Positions 16,458 to 24,751 of a stretch of 64,000 nt of DNA are shown here, in pieces. A program made the position numbers and the translations under genes. This DNA is from JAQTTT01 sp041652755 (lineage in GTDB: Archaea > Nanobdellota > Nanobdellia > Tiddalikarchaeales > Tiddalikarchaeaceae). The DNA is taken from positions 7,858-71,857 of the forward strand of contig JBAZGS010000006.1 in NCBI GenBank assembly GCA_041652755.1. The letters are read 5' to 3'. A model generated the notes under the pieces. It saw nothing but the letters and a program-made list of their open reading frames with translations, did no database searches and was not told the origin of the DNA. The first letter of the stretch is position 1. Each line of letters opens with the position of its first letter.

Positions 16458-17534
16458 TTACCTTGTTATTTGGAAGCTTAAGACTTTATCTTTCAAGGCT
16501 TTTGCAGCTTTATTGGTTTCAAAATGCTTCCTTACTGGAATTAAGCATTGGTCAATGTAGTCAGCAATGGTAGTTTTTAAGTCCATGGGGTGAATCTTTT
16601 TAGCAAGGAATAACTCCTTTAATTCTTCATAGCTTTTAATATTTAAGTTGCCTCCAAACTTTTCAGGCCTTTTAACAGTGATTTCTTTGAATTTTTCAAA
16701 AACAATGTATTTTGCGTATTCTAAAATGGGATTATCCTCTTCTTTTCCTTCAGGACAATAAGCTTTTTGGAACTTTCTTATAACATCTTCTCTAGAATCA
16801 GTCATGAAAATGGCAGTATCAGGCTTTGATTTGCTCATTTTCATTGCAATCTTTCTGTCAATGCCTTCTGCATCTGTTTCTTTGAATTGAAGCCCAAGCA
16901 GCATGTGATTATGTATTGCTACTGGAGCTTTAAGCCCTAATTTAGGAAACAATTCCCTTGCTAGCATGTTAACCTTTCTTTGATCTAATCCTAATTGCGC
17001 AATATCAACCCCTAATTCTTTCATGTCAGCAGTTTGCATTAAGGGGTAAAGTATTTGACTGCTAGGGTTGCTGGTGCTTTCTTCCCTTCCCATTATTTGG
17101 CTGCATCTAAGAACTCTTTGGACAGTTGCATGAGTGGATAATCTCAGCACTGTTTCCATGTAAGTCGGACTCTTGGTTATTACATCACTTGCCCAGACGA
17201 ATTCAACATTTTTTAAGTCCATCCCGCATGCTTTCCATATTTCTATAAAATATTTGCCAACTGTTTGTATTTTATCCAAATCTCCCCCCATTTTATTATT
17301 AAGCATTGCGAACCAGTCTGCAATATAGAACTTGAACTTAATGCCTAAGCTTGTTAGTTTATTTACATTAATAGCCCTCATTAAACCTTGGGCAATATGA
17401 AGCTGCCCTGATGGCTCAAATCCATCATAAGCAACAGGATGAGCTTTAGTTTTTAATAAATTAATCAAATCTTCTTCACTTATTATTTCTTCAGCAAAGC
17501 TCTTAATAATTCTAATCTTTTCATCAACATTCAT
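16458..17534 (-). CDS. tyrS: Tyrosyl-tRNA synthetase
   Basis: A 358-residue class I synthetase charging tRNA-Tyr. It has the archaeal/eukaryotic TyrRS layout: AYDGFEPSGQLHIAQG (the HIGH motif reads HIAQ), the tyrosine-pocket helix QTADMKELGVDIAQLGLDQRK, and KMSKSKP. The LDQRK region separates it from TrpRS, which has a different loop and usually KMSAS. Its cognate tRNA-Tyr gene lies only about 0.6 kb upstream on the same strand, with one acetyltransferase gene between. Confidence 0.94.
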   Translation of the reverse strand: MNVDEKIRIIKSFAEEIISEEDLINLLKTKAHPVAYDGFEPSGQLHIAQGLMRAINVNKLTSLGIKFKFYIADWFAMLNNKMGGDLDKIQTVGKYFIEIWKACGMDLKNVEFVWASDVITKSPTYMETVLRLSTHATVQRVLRCSQIMGREESTSNPSSQILYPLMQTADMKELGVDIAQLGLDQRKVNMLARELFPKLGLKAPVAIHNHMLLGLQFKETDAEGIDRKIAMKMSKSKPDTAIFMTDSREDVIRKFQKAYCPEGKEEDNPILEYAKYIVFEKFKEITVKRPEKFGGNLNIKSYEELKELFLAKKIHPMDLKTTIADYIDQCLIPVRKHFETNKAAKALKDKVLSFQITR

Positions 17535-17590
17535 GATAATAACTTATTAATGGATTATTTTAAAGTTTTTTAATTTTTATTTAAGAAAAA

Positions 17591-18052
17591 TTATAAATCT
17601 TCAAAAATCATGCTTACAAATAATGTTTTGAAATTGTTTTTTTCATAAAAGCTCATTAAATCGCGAGGGCTTACTGAATCAGCGAGCACTATTATTTTTG
17701 AATTGCCGTGCTTTTTTAGCTCTTCTTTGCAGGCAGTGACAAGTTTTGTGCCTATGCCTTTTTTTCTGTGGCTTTTTTTAATATAAATTGAGTCAAGTTC
17801 TGCATAAGTTTCGCCTTTTTTTAATCTATACATAATAGTGTTTTCTGTTGATTTCTTGATTTTACACATTAAAAAGCCAATAATTTCTTTCCCTTCTTTT
17901 GCAATAAATGTAGTTGATTTGCTTAGCTGCTCTTTAAATTCATTGAAAGTGATTGGAATGGTTTTTGGCGAGACTTTTTCAGCAGCCCAAGTAGTGTATA
18001 GATTAAATAGCTCTTTTGTATCCACTTTGTCATTGGCTACTATTATTTCCAT
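17591..18052 (-). CDS. GNAT-family N-acetyltransferase
   Basis: A 153-residue acetyl-CoA-dependent acetyltransferase. The core motif A is clear: AELDSIYIKKSHRKKGIGTKL (the R/QxxGxG/A loop reads RKKGIG), followed by helix and strand IIVLADSVSPRDLMSFYEKNNF, the motif B region. It may modify a protein N-terminus, a small molecule or a ribosomal protein; sequence alone does not decide. It lies between tyrS and tRNA-Tyr on the same strand. Confidence 0.9.
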   Translation of the reverse strand: MEIIVANDKVDTKELFNLYTTWAAEKVSPKTIPITFNEFKEQLSKSTTFIAKEGKEIIGFLMCKIKKSTENTIMYRLKKGETYAELDSIYIKKSHRKKGIGTKLVTACKEELKKHGNSKIIVLADSVSPRDLMSFYEKNNFKTLFVSMIFEDL

Positions 18053-18091
18053 GAATTAATTAAAGATTCATTTATTTAAAAAAAAATGGTT

Positions 18092-18225
18092 TCCCGCGGG
18101 GCAGAGTCGAACCGCCAACCTTCCGGTGTCTGCTATACGGCATATCATTGAAGCCATAAGGGCTATTCTCATGCCATGACTATAATTATCTACAGCCAGA
18201 CGCACCACCATTGTGCTACCGCGGG
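18092..18225 (-). tRNA. tRNA-Tyr (anticodon GTA) with intron
   Basis: Read on the minus strand, the arms fold well. The acceptor CCCGCGG pairs CCGCGGG, the D-stem GCAC pairs GTGC, the anticodon stem TCTGG pairs CCGGA and the T-stem GGCGG pairs CTGCC with loop TTCGACT. The anticodon loop is CTGTAG plus A, so the anticodon is GTA. The first pair C1:G72 is typical of archaeal tRNA-Tyr. A 62-nt intron follows position 37. The 3' CCA is not encoded. A run of about ten T follows the tRNA. The gene lies close to tyrS. Confidence 0.93.
18128..18189 (-). other. 62-nt bulge-helix-bulge intron of tRNA-Tyr
   Basis: The intron sits between G37 and A38, the standard archaeal site. C32-U33-G34-U35 pairs with GCAG near the intron 3' end, giving the 4-bp central helix (one G:U). 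The 5' bulge AG|A and 3' bulge AC|A each have 3 nt, as required by the archaeal splicing endonuclease. Inside the intron a further helix CATGGCAT/ATGCCGT(A)T is possible. Confidence 0.85.
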
Positions 18226-18496
18226 GCAAATAAACTAATATTTAAAGAGCTTGTTTGTTTTTTAAAATTAACGAAAAATATAAAAATACCTGATTTTATC
18301 TTTAAGTTTTATGAATAAAGTTAGTTCGAATGGTTTTGGATTGGCTGCATTCAGGTTTTTCTTTTTTTATTGAAATAAGCAATAATCAATGTTGCTTATG
18401 AGAAAAAAATTCTACTTATTAGAAATTTTTTTATGGGCAGCTAAAAAAAGAAAAAACTATGGTTAAAAAAAATTGTGTGGTGAAAAATAAAAATGA

Positions 18497-18934
18497 TTGA
18501 AACAAAGAAACGAGTTGAGTGCTCCTTTAGAGAGTAAGTTAGAGTCAACTTTTGAAAAGAATACAAAATTAACTCTTCCGGGAAAATATTTCTGGAATGA
18601 TGAAATCAAAGAGATTAATTTAAGAATTAATATCTATAAAATAAACGGCTATTTGATTCCTGTTTATAATAACAAGGTTTTAACACCTGAATATTATGAC
18701 AAAGTTTATTCAATAAGTAAACTTAATCAGGGAATATGCGAACCCTTGGATTCAAACGAGATTCTTGAATGCCTTTGGGATATGCCTAAAGACTTGTTCA
18801 TTATTAGTGACCATGGTCCAAGAATAAGCGTTGCAGAGGACTTAAATAGGCTTTCTAAAAGATTGAAAAAAGAAATGCTAGAAAGGGATTGGAATAATTT
18901 GGCAATGCAATGGTATAATAAGGGATTAATTTAG
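18497..18934 (+). CDS. Unknown small soluble protein
   Basis: A 145-residue protein without recognisable domains. It contains several beta-strand-like segments (INLRINIYKINGYLIPVYNNKVL) and a helical end (LNRLSKRLKKEMLERDWNNL). No Cys pairs, signal or membrane parts. The only starts in frame are TTG codons (18497, 18515) directly after a TGA, so the start is uncertain. The 270 bases before it, up to tRNA-Tyr, show no convincing gene. It overlaps the convergent membrane-protein gene by 4 nt. Confidence 0.5.
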   Translation: MKQRNELSAPLESKLESTFEKNTKLTLPGKYFWNDEIKEINLRINIYKINGYLIPVYNNKVLTPEYYDKVYSISKLNQGICEPLDSNEILECLWDMPKDLFIISDHGPRISVAEDLNRLSKRLKKEMLERDWNNLAMQWYNKGLI

Positions 18935-20097
18935 TGAATTAATCCAGTTAAGCTTGAAAATATTAGTGATTGTATTGCATTGCTGATTAAATCAAGCTTT
19001 ATCAAATAAGGAACTGTGAATGCTATGTCTGTTTGCTCTTTTCCAATGCACTCGCATAGCTCATAGTTGCTTTTTAATACACAAACCCTTGTTTTGTAGA
19101 TGTTTTCCAAAGGATTATTTGTTATTTCAGAGGCAATGTTAGAGATTTCATCCTCATAGCTTATTGCCGCTATAAATGAAATATTATTAACAGTAACAGT
19201 TCTTATCATGTCTGAAATAATATAAGTGCCTGTTTTTTCAAAGATTGTTTTGTTAATCAATGAATTATTTAATGATGCGGGTTTAATGTCTGACTGGTTC
19301 AAAGATTCAAGCAATGCTGAAGTTTTCATGCAGCCCTCAGGCAAAGGAGCTGTTGTTAAAAATGAGAAATCAAAGGCATCACTGAAAGAAGCGATTGTTT
19401 CTTCATTTATGTTGTTTGCTAAAAAAATTAGCAGAAACAATGAAGCAAGTATTCCAATTGAGAATAAGGGTTTTTTGTATAGTATTGAAAGATGGTTTTT
19501 TGATTCAGTTATTTCGTTTATTCTCCCTGTGTAAGCATCAATGATTGCTTCTTTTGAGCCTGATAATTTTGCTGTCCAATAATCAACCTGCTTAGTCAAT
19601 GATATTATTGAGTATTTCTTCATGCCTTTTTTTTCAAGCTCTTCTTTTAGCTTATTCTTTATATCATCTTGCGTTAATTCTTCAGGGGATATTTTTTCAT
19701 CTTCCAGCGCTTTTGTAATCTTTGCAACCTGTATTTTCAGCTCTTTTAAATCGTTCATTATTGCATTCAAATCCATCTTAGTTGCGTAATTATTCTTAAC
19801 CTCAAAAGCTGTTGAGATGAAAGACATTAATATGAAGCATATGAAAGCCACTGCTAAGCTGGTTAAGTATTCTAAAAAGATGAAATCAATCCCTATGTAA
19901 TCCTTTAATATTAAGCCTCCGAAGAAAGAGACAATGCCTAATATAACAGTCCCTATTATTTGGAATATCAAGTTTTTTCTGCCTTTCCATCCCTTAAATG
20001 CAATATTTCCATAATATAAGCAAATTGCAAAAAAAGCGATTTTTTTTACAACAAGCATTATTAGTGAAATTATTGAGATTATTTGGGATAATTCCAT
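18931..20097 (-). CDS. Unknown multi-pass membrane protein with coiled coil
   Basis: A 388-residue protein. Three or four membrane segments occupy about residues 5-115, followed by a cytoplasmic helical/coiled-coil region (MDLNAIMNDLKELKIQVAKITKALEDE), one more membrane segment (PLFSIGILASLFLLIFLANN), and a C-terminal region of about 150 residues, probably outside the cell, with a few Cys. I start at MELSQIISIIS (20097); an upstream in-frame Met gives a poor hydrophilic leader that overlaps the divergent gene. Family not recognised. Confidence 0.65.
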   Translation of the reverse strand: MELSQIISIISLIMLVVKKIAFFAICLYYGNIAFKGWKGRKNLIFQIIGTVILGIVSFFGGLILKDYIGIDFIFLEYLTSLAVAFICFILMSFISTAFEVKNNYATKMDLNAIMNDLKELKIQVAKITKALEDEKISPEELTQDDIKNKLKEELEKKGMKKYSIISLTKQVDYWTAKLSGSKEAIIDAYTGRINEITESKNHLSILYKKPLFSIGILASLFLLIFLANNINEETIASFSDAFDFSFLTTAPLPEGCMKTSALLESLNQSDIKPASLNNSLINKTIFEKTGTYIISDMIRTVTVNNISFIAAISYEDEISNIASEITNNPLENIYKTRVCVLKSNYELCECIGKEQTDIAFTVPYLIKLDLISNAIQSLIFSSLTGLIH

Positions 20098-20160
20098 AAT
20101 TATTATAAAAAGGCAAGACTTTAAAAGATTTTTAATATTAAATATTACTTGTTGAATACT

Positions 20161-20448
20161 ATGGCCCTGTGGATTTTGTCTTTTTTTACTGGATTGCTCG
20201 TTATAATCTGCCTTTATTTCGCGCTTCATATTGCCAATATGAAATTAAGAATCAGTTCAGTAATCGTTCTTTTGCTGCTTTTAATTGGGGAAACTTTTGA
20301 TGTTTTGGCTGAATTAGTGCTTAACCAGTTCATGCTTTTGATTGCTGAAACTATGGAATTTTTTGTTGTATTAGGGTTCTTTGTCATGTCATATTATATT
20401 TACCAAAAGAAGGAGAAGCTTTCAAAAAAGAGGAGGAAGAAAAGATGA
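20161..20448 (+). CDS. Small membrane protein with basic tail
   Basis: A 95-residue protein with three predicted membrane segments and a strongly basic C-terminus (KKEKLSKKRRKKR), which would lie in the cytoplasm. I choose the ATG at 20161 (MALWILSFF) over a TTG 12 nt earlier. The stop overlaps the start of the DHH gene by 4 nt (ATGA), so the two are probably co-translated. Function unknown. Confidence 0.7.
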   Translation: MALWILSFFTGLLVIICLYFALHIANMKLRISSVIVLLLLLIGETFDVLAELVLNQFMLLIAETMEFFVVLGFFVMSYYIYQKKEKLSKKRRKKR

Positions 20449-21521
20449 CTTTAAAGGATTTGATTATTAATGCAAAAAAAATATCATTGGTTTTTGACTT
20501 GGACACGGATGGGGTTTGCAGCGCAAAAATAGTTTTTGAAGCAGTTAACAGGATGCAAAAAGAGGTAAGCGATTTTTTTCCGAGCGCTTCAGGAAACTTG
20601 AATGATGAGTCATTGATTAATGGTTTAAAAAACGCTGAACCTGATTTGATTATAATTGTTGATGATGAGGTAAGGAAAGATTGCTTGATTGTCAAGAATT
20701 TCGATTGCAATATCTTAGTGATTGACCATCATAGCATTCAGGATTTGCCTATTGGAAAAAATATTCATTATTTTAACCCAAAAATTGAAGGGAATTTATC
20801 ATACATTCCTGCTTCTAAATATTGCTTTGATTTGTTTTCAAAAATTGTCGACATCAGCGACCTTGATTGGGTTAGCGCTGTTGGGATAATAAGCGACAGC
20901 GGAGCAATTCATCACAAAGAGTTTTTGAAAAAAGTCTTTGAAAAATATTCACAGGAAATAAAGGAAGACGCTGATTATTTGTCCGACTCATTCTTCGGCT
21001 ACTTAGGGGATATAATTAACACTGGAAAGATTGTGAAAGGAAATGACGGCGCATTAATGGCTTTAAGGGTTTTGAAGGATTCATCAACTCCTAAAGATTT
21101 TTTACAGAACGCTTACGAGCTAAGGCAGTTATGCGATGATGTTAATTCTTACTTGAAGGAGATAAGCTTAGATTTTGAGTCAAAGAAGGAATTTTATGAA
21201 AACCTTGATTTGTATTTTTACACATTCAACCCCAAGTACAAGATTGGCTCAGTATTGTCCACTGTTGTCAGCTTCAAGCATCCTGATAAGACAGTAGTTA
21301 TTTTTTCAAAGAAATCAAAAATAATAAGCATTAGCTATAGAAGGCAGGATAAATTGGTTGACATGAATCAGCTGGCAAGGCAAAGCATTAAAGGGCTTAA
21401 GTCTGCAGGAGGAGGAGGGCATGTGCCTGCTGCAGGAGGGCATGTGCAGGCAAAGGATTTGAATATTTTGAAAAGGAATATTATTACTACTTTGAAGAAG
21501 ATGTTGGATAAAAAAATTTGA
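20445..21521 (+). CDS. DHH/DHHA1 phosphoesterase (RecJ-like)
   Basis: A 358-residue protein with the DHH phosphoesterase fold: DLDTDG (D18-D22) as motif I, VDDE as motif II, DHHS at 94-97 as motif III, and a DHHA1 end with SAGGGGHVPAAGGH. Archaeal members include RecJ-like nucleases and GINS-associated GAN exonuclease, as well as oligonucleotide phosphodiesterases. This copy is shorter than typical RecJ and has no OB fold or membrane part visible, so a short exonuclease or nanoRNase-like role is as likely. It overlaps the convergent GTPase gene by 35 nt. Confidence 0.87.
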   Translation: MTLKDLIINAKKISLVFDLDTDGVCSAKIVFEAVNRMQKEVSDFFPSASGNLNDESLINGLKNAEPDLIIIVDDEVRKDCLIVKNFDCNILVIDHHSIQDLPIGKNIHYFNPKIEGNLSYIPASKYCFDLFSKIVDISDLDWVSAVGIISDSGAIHHKEFLKKVFEKYSQEIKEDADYLSDSFFGYLGDIINTGKIVKGNDGALMALRVLKDSSTPKDFLQNAYELRQLCDDVNSYLKEISLDFESKKEFYENLDLYFYTFNPKYKIGSVLSTVVSFKHPDKTVVIFSKKSKIISISYRRQDKLVDMNQLARQSIKGLKSAGGGGHVPAAGGHVQAKDLNILKRNIITTLKKMLDKKI

Positions 21522-22419
21522 AGATTCTTTCTTTCAGCTCATCTATACCTTCCAATGTTTTGCATGACACGTTTAAGTCAGCTGATTCATCCCTGCTTAA
21601 ATCGCACTTGTTGTTTATTATAATCATTTCTTTGTCAGGGAATAATTCCTTTATTTTTTCAAATAGTCTTTTCTGGTCATTCATGGTGTAGCCGCTTGCT
21701 TGGCTGGAATCAAAAACAAATAAGATTATATCAGCCAAGTGCTTAAGAGCAATTATTGCCTTCATTTCTATCTTGTTTATTTTTTCAAAAGGCCTTTCCA
21801 GCAATCCTGGAGTGTCAACTATTTGGATTTTTTGGTTGTTCATTCTCATTATTCCAATATTTATTGATTTTGTTGTGAAGGGATAGCTGTTTATTTCAGG
21901 CTTGCTGTCTGTTATCTTAGTTAATATGCTTGATTTTCCAACATTGGGAAAGCCTGTGAGCAGCGCTGTTTTTAGGTTTTTTATGCTTGGAAATTTTGCC
22001 AAATGAGCTCTGGCTTTTTTCAAAAACTCTAAATCTTTAGAGATTTGCTTTAATACATCCTTGCTTCTTCCGAAAAAAACCATTAAAGGTATGTCTCTTT
22101 TTTTAAATGAGTAATAAAGCTTTTTTATCATTGACCTTGACCAATTAATGGCCCCTAAGTGCTTTTTGTAGTCATCAATGCTTATTGCTGATTCCATTAA
22201 TTCCTGGTAAAATTTTGAAACCTTGTCAGTGTCAGGGAAATGGGTTATTATTGCGCTTAATTGGCTGTAAATTGATTCATAAAACCTTTTTGCCTTGATT
22301 ATTGTGATTAATTTTTTTCTTTCTCCAAAGGTTAGTTTTCCACTTAGCACTATTTTTTTTGTTGAGCTGTATGCTGTGTCAAAATAAAACATGTAATCAG
22401 CAACTGAAGGTATGTTCAT
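21487..22419 (-). CDS. NOG1-like GTPase
   Basis: A 310-residue GTPase of the OBG/NOG1 group. G1 is GFPNVGKSS (156-164), G2 lies in the SYPFTTKSI region, G3 is VDTPGLLERP, and G4 is NKCD. The N-terminal half (about 1-145) is a helical domain starting MNIPSVADYMFYFDTAY, as in the NOG1 N-terminal bundle. NOG1 acts in large ribosomal subunit assembly. The C-terminus is short and lacks extra domains. It faces the DHH gene with a 35-nt overlap. Confidence 0.86.
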   Translation of the reverse strand: MNIPSVADYMFYFDTAYSSTKKIVLSGKLTFGERKKLITIIKAKRFYESIYSQLSAIITHFPDTDKVSKFYQELMESAISIDDYKKHLGAINWSRSMIKKLYYSFKKRDIPLMVFFGRSKDVLKQISKDLEFLKKARAHLAKFPSIKNLKTALLTGFPNVGKSSILTKITDSKPEINSYPFTTKSINIGIMRMNNQKIQIVDTPGLLERPFEKINKIEMKAIIALKHLADIILFVFDSSQASGYTMNDQKRLFEKIKELFPDKEMIIINNKCDLSRDESADLNVSCKTLEGIDELKERIFKFFYPTSSSK

Positions 22420-22453
22420 AAGATTTAAAAGAGGCTTTGAATATTAATAAGTT

Positions 22454-22708
22454 ATGGATTATGAAATTGATTATGAAAAAATAAAAAAAGAGCTTGCAAA
22501 AAACAATGCTAAAAGGGTTTTGGTCCAATTGCCTGACGGATTAAAGAAGGATTATGCAACTATTGAGAATAATTTAAAAGGGGATTATGAATTGTTTTTT
22601 TGGCTTGGAAGCTGCTATGGAGCCTGCGATATGCCCACTTATGTTAAGGATTACGGGTTTGATTACATTGTTCACTTTGGGCATTTAAAATTCGTAAAAG
22701 AGGACTAA
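22454..22708 (+). CDS. Isolated N-terminal domain of Dph2 (diphthamide synthesis)
   Basis: An 84-residue protein that matches only the first domain of archaeal Dph2: RVLVQLPDGLKKDYA, GSCYGACDMP (C54, C58) and YIVHFGHLKF. Full Dph2 has about 330-350 residues and three homologous domains, each giving one Cys to the 4Fe-4S cluster that starts diphthamide formation. Here the sequence ends after domain 1, and the RNase HII gene starts 5 nt later, so nothing of domains 2-3 follows in any frame. It is either a remnant, a split gene or a domain with another use. Confidence 0.78.
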   Translation: MDYEIDYEKIKKELAKNNAKRVLVQLPDGLKKDYATIENNLKGDYELFFWLGSCYGACDMPTYVKDYGFDYIVHFGHLKFVKED

Positions 22709-22713
22709 AAATA

Positions 22714-23361
22714 ATGGCTAAGATTTGCGGTATTGATGAGGCTGGCAAGGGCCCTGTTGTTGGAGATTTGGTTGTTTGCGGAGTTTTAACAGGGGTTTAT
22801 AATGATTTTGATGGGTTAGGTTTTGACAGCAAAAAACTTAGCCCTAAAAAAAGGGAGGAGTTGTTTTTGAAAATAAAAGAAAAAGCAAGCAGTTATGCGC
22901 TTAGGAATATTAGCGCTAAAGAAATTGATTCAAAGAATTCGCAAGGCTGCAATTTGAACACTTTAGAGTTCATGAAAATGGCAGAGATTATCAATGAATT
23001 GAATGCTGATGTTGCATACATTGACTGCCCTCATCCAATACCTGAAAAATTTAAGGCAGAATTATTGGGGTATTTGAATAATAAGAATGTCAAGATTATT
23101 GCTGAGCACAAGGCTGACTTCAAGTATTCAATAGTTGGCGCTGCAAGCATACTCGCAAAGGTCACAAGGGATGCAATGGTAAAAAAGCTTGAAAATGATT
23201 ATAATGTTAAAATCGGCAGCGGGTACCCTGCTGACCCCAATACTATAAGGTTTGTCGGAGAATTTTTGAACGGCGAGCATGATGAATTGGATGAGTTTGT
23301 CAGGCATTCTTGGAGCACAATTAAATCCAAAATGGATAAATCGCAAACGAGGCTAATTTAA
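22714..23361 (+). CDS. rnhB: Ribonuclease HII
   Basis: A 215-residue enzyme that cuts RNA in RNA:DNA hybrids, removing primers and misinserted ribonucleotides. The signature GIDEAGKGPVVGDL at the N-terminus gives the Asp-Glu pair (D8, E9); later KADFKYSIVGAASILAKV and GSGYPADP complete the archaeal/eukaryotic type. It is 5 nt after the dph2-like gene and 1 nt before nurA, so it may be transcribed with both. Confidence 0.95.
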   Translation: MAKICGIDEAGKGPVVGDLVVCGVLTGVYNDFDGLGFDSKKLSPKKREELFLKIKEKASSYALRNISAKEIDSKNSQGCNLNTLEFMKMAEIINELNADVAYIDCPHPIPEKFKAELLGYLNNKNVKIIAEHKADFKYSIVGAASILAKVTRDAMVKKLENDYNVKIGSGYPADPNTIRFVGEFLNGEHDELDEFVRHSWSTIKSKMDKSQTRLI

Positions 23362-23362
23362 A

Positions 23363-24295
23363 TTGATAATTGATGCCTTGAAATCATTGCTTGGAAAAGA
23401 CAGCTTTATGCCCTACAATGATAGTTTAGCTGGCAAAGAGGTTAATAAAAATAATTTCACAATAATTAATGAAAAAAATTCCTGCAACATTGTTTGTATT
23501 GACGGCGGATGCGCCACAATTGCTGATGGAGGCTCTTGGATTATTGCAAAAATCAAGGTTGGAATTGTTGAATATGCGGGTTTAAAAAAGATAAAACAGG
23601 AATCAAAAGAGTATTATTTAATAATTGTTGCAAAAGATTGCTATGAACTGCTTGTTTATCAGAATAATAAAAGCTATGAATTAAAGCTTAAGGGCATTGA
23701 TTCAATCAAGATTGAAGAATTGGCTTCAAAAATCATGAAATATTTTGAATGGAGCGCATGCTTGGAGCTAAAAAATGACTGCTTAATACTTATGGATTCA
23801 GCGCTTAATGCTGAGACTGATTTTGAAAAAGAATTGGTTAAAAAAGCCTTGGATAATAAGCTTAAAATTGTTGGTTTTTGCAAGACTTCAAGGATGAGAA
23901 CTCTAAGCGGCAGAAGCTTGCTTGGATTGATTAACAGCATTAGCCCTAATAATTCTGAATGGTTTTATCACCCTATTTTTGAAGATGAAAAATTAATAAA
24001 AACATTTGCTGCAAAATTAGGCAAAACTTCAAAATTTTGCTACAAAGTTGAGCTTCCTATGTATTTAGACCATTCTATAATATTTAAGTCATTGTCTTTT
24101 TTTTCCAAAGATTCTGAAATGCCAGGCTATCCTTATCCTTTATTTAAAGCAGACAAAATAGCTAGGATTAATTCATTTGAACTTAAAAAAGACTTATTTA
24201 CTATTGAAAAAGAATTAAAAAAAAGTGATTTATTCTTTGATTCATTATCTAATAGTTTTCATTCTAAAATGGATGAAAAAATGTATAAAAAATAA
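23363..24295 (+). CDS. nurA: NurA-like 5'-3' nuclease
   Basis: A 310-residue protein placed as NurA by fold pattern and context. NIVCIDGGCATI (D47) fits the first catalytic strand, LILMDSALN the second Asp, and KIVGFCKTSRM the following strand. With HerA, Mre11 and Rad50 it resects DNA ends to 3' tails. It starts with TTG at 23363, with GAGG about 10 nt upstream, directly after rnhB. Between it and herA lies one small gene on the other strand, so nurA is not contiguous with the herA operon. Confidence 0.78.
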   Translation: MIIDALKSLLGKDSFMPYNDSLAGKEVNKNNFTIINEKNSCNIVCIDGGCATIADGGSWIIAKIKVGIVEYAGLKKIKQESKEYYLIIVAKDCYELLVYQNNKSYELKLKGIDSIKIEELASKIMKYFEWSACLELKNDCLILMDSALNAETDFEKELVKKALDNKLKIVGFCKTSRMRTLSGRSLLGLINSISPNNSEWFYHPIFEDEKLIKTFAAKLGKTSKFCYKVELPMYLDHSIIFKSLSFFSKDSEMPGYPYPLFKADKIARINSFELKKDLFTIEKELKKSDLFFDSLSNSFHSKMDEKMYKK

Positions 24296-24299
24296 TTAA

Positions 24300-24626
24300 T
24301 TATTTGAGTAACCCTTCCATTGTTCCTGTACTAATTATTTTTTGAGCACTTTCTTTAGTTATTATTTCATCACACATTTCACTATATGCAGATACCATTA
24401 AACCATTTAAATAATCTTTATTTATTATGTTTATTTTGTATTTTATTCCGTTAATTTGTGTATGATCAATTATTCCAACTGCAAAACCTATTGAGGGTGC
24501 AGTCATAACTGGAACATCTCTACCTAAAGAATTATATTTATTAACAAGTCCACAAAATTGACTGAAAATATTTTCTGGAACTATTACTCCTACAGTTTTT
24601 ATTTCATTTGTTTGCACAATATTCAT
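24300..24626 (-). CDS. Unknown small protein between nurA and herA
   Basis: A 108-residue protein, probably alpha/beta (VGVIVPENIFSQFCGLVNKYN, IDHTQINGIKYKINIINKDYL). No membrane or zinc motifs. It starts divergently from herA and ends 4 nt from nurA. The position inside an end-resection gene cluster is suggestive, but nothing in the sequence ties it to repair. I do not recognise the family. Confidence 0.55.
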   Translation of the reverse strand: MNIVQTNEIKTVGVIVPENIFSQFCGLVNKYNSLGRDVPVMTAPSIGFAVGIIDHTQINGIKYKINIINKDYLNGLMVSAYSEMCDEIITKESAQKIISTGTMEGLLK

Positions 24627-24665
24627 AACAATAAATTTGAAAAAATTCTCTTTAAAAATGTTTTT

Positions 24666-24678
24666 ACTACTAAGTAGT
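24666..24678. promoter_or_regulatory. 13-bp perfect palindrome in the herA upstream region
   Basis: ACTACT-A-AGTAGT is a perfect inverted repeat with a 1-nt centre. It lies between the divergent small gene (start 24626) and herA (start 24752). A candidate TATA box for herA (TTAAAAATTTATT) is near 24722-24734. The palindrome could be an operator for one or both promoters; no regulator is known. Confidence 0.35.
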
Positions 24679-24751
24679 TAATTTTTTAGTTAAAAAAATA
24701 TGAGAACCCTTATACAAAGCATTAAAAATTTATTCATTATTCTATTACTTT

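Noticed and set aside
18092..18225. tRNA-Gln with CTG anticodon
   Set aside because: The anticodon loop read after BHB splicing is CTGTAG-A, giving GTA (Tyr), supported by C1:G72 and intron geometry.
18311..18373. 20-codon ORF between tRNA-Tyr and the next gene
   Set aside because: Too short and Phe-rich, with no support.
22454..22760. Frameshifted full-length dph2
   Set aside because: rnhB starts 5 nt after the stop, so domains 2-3 cannot follow in any frame.
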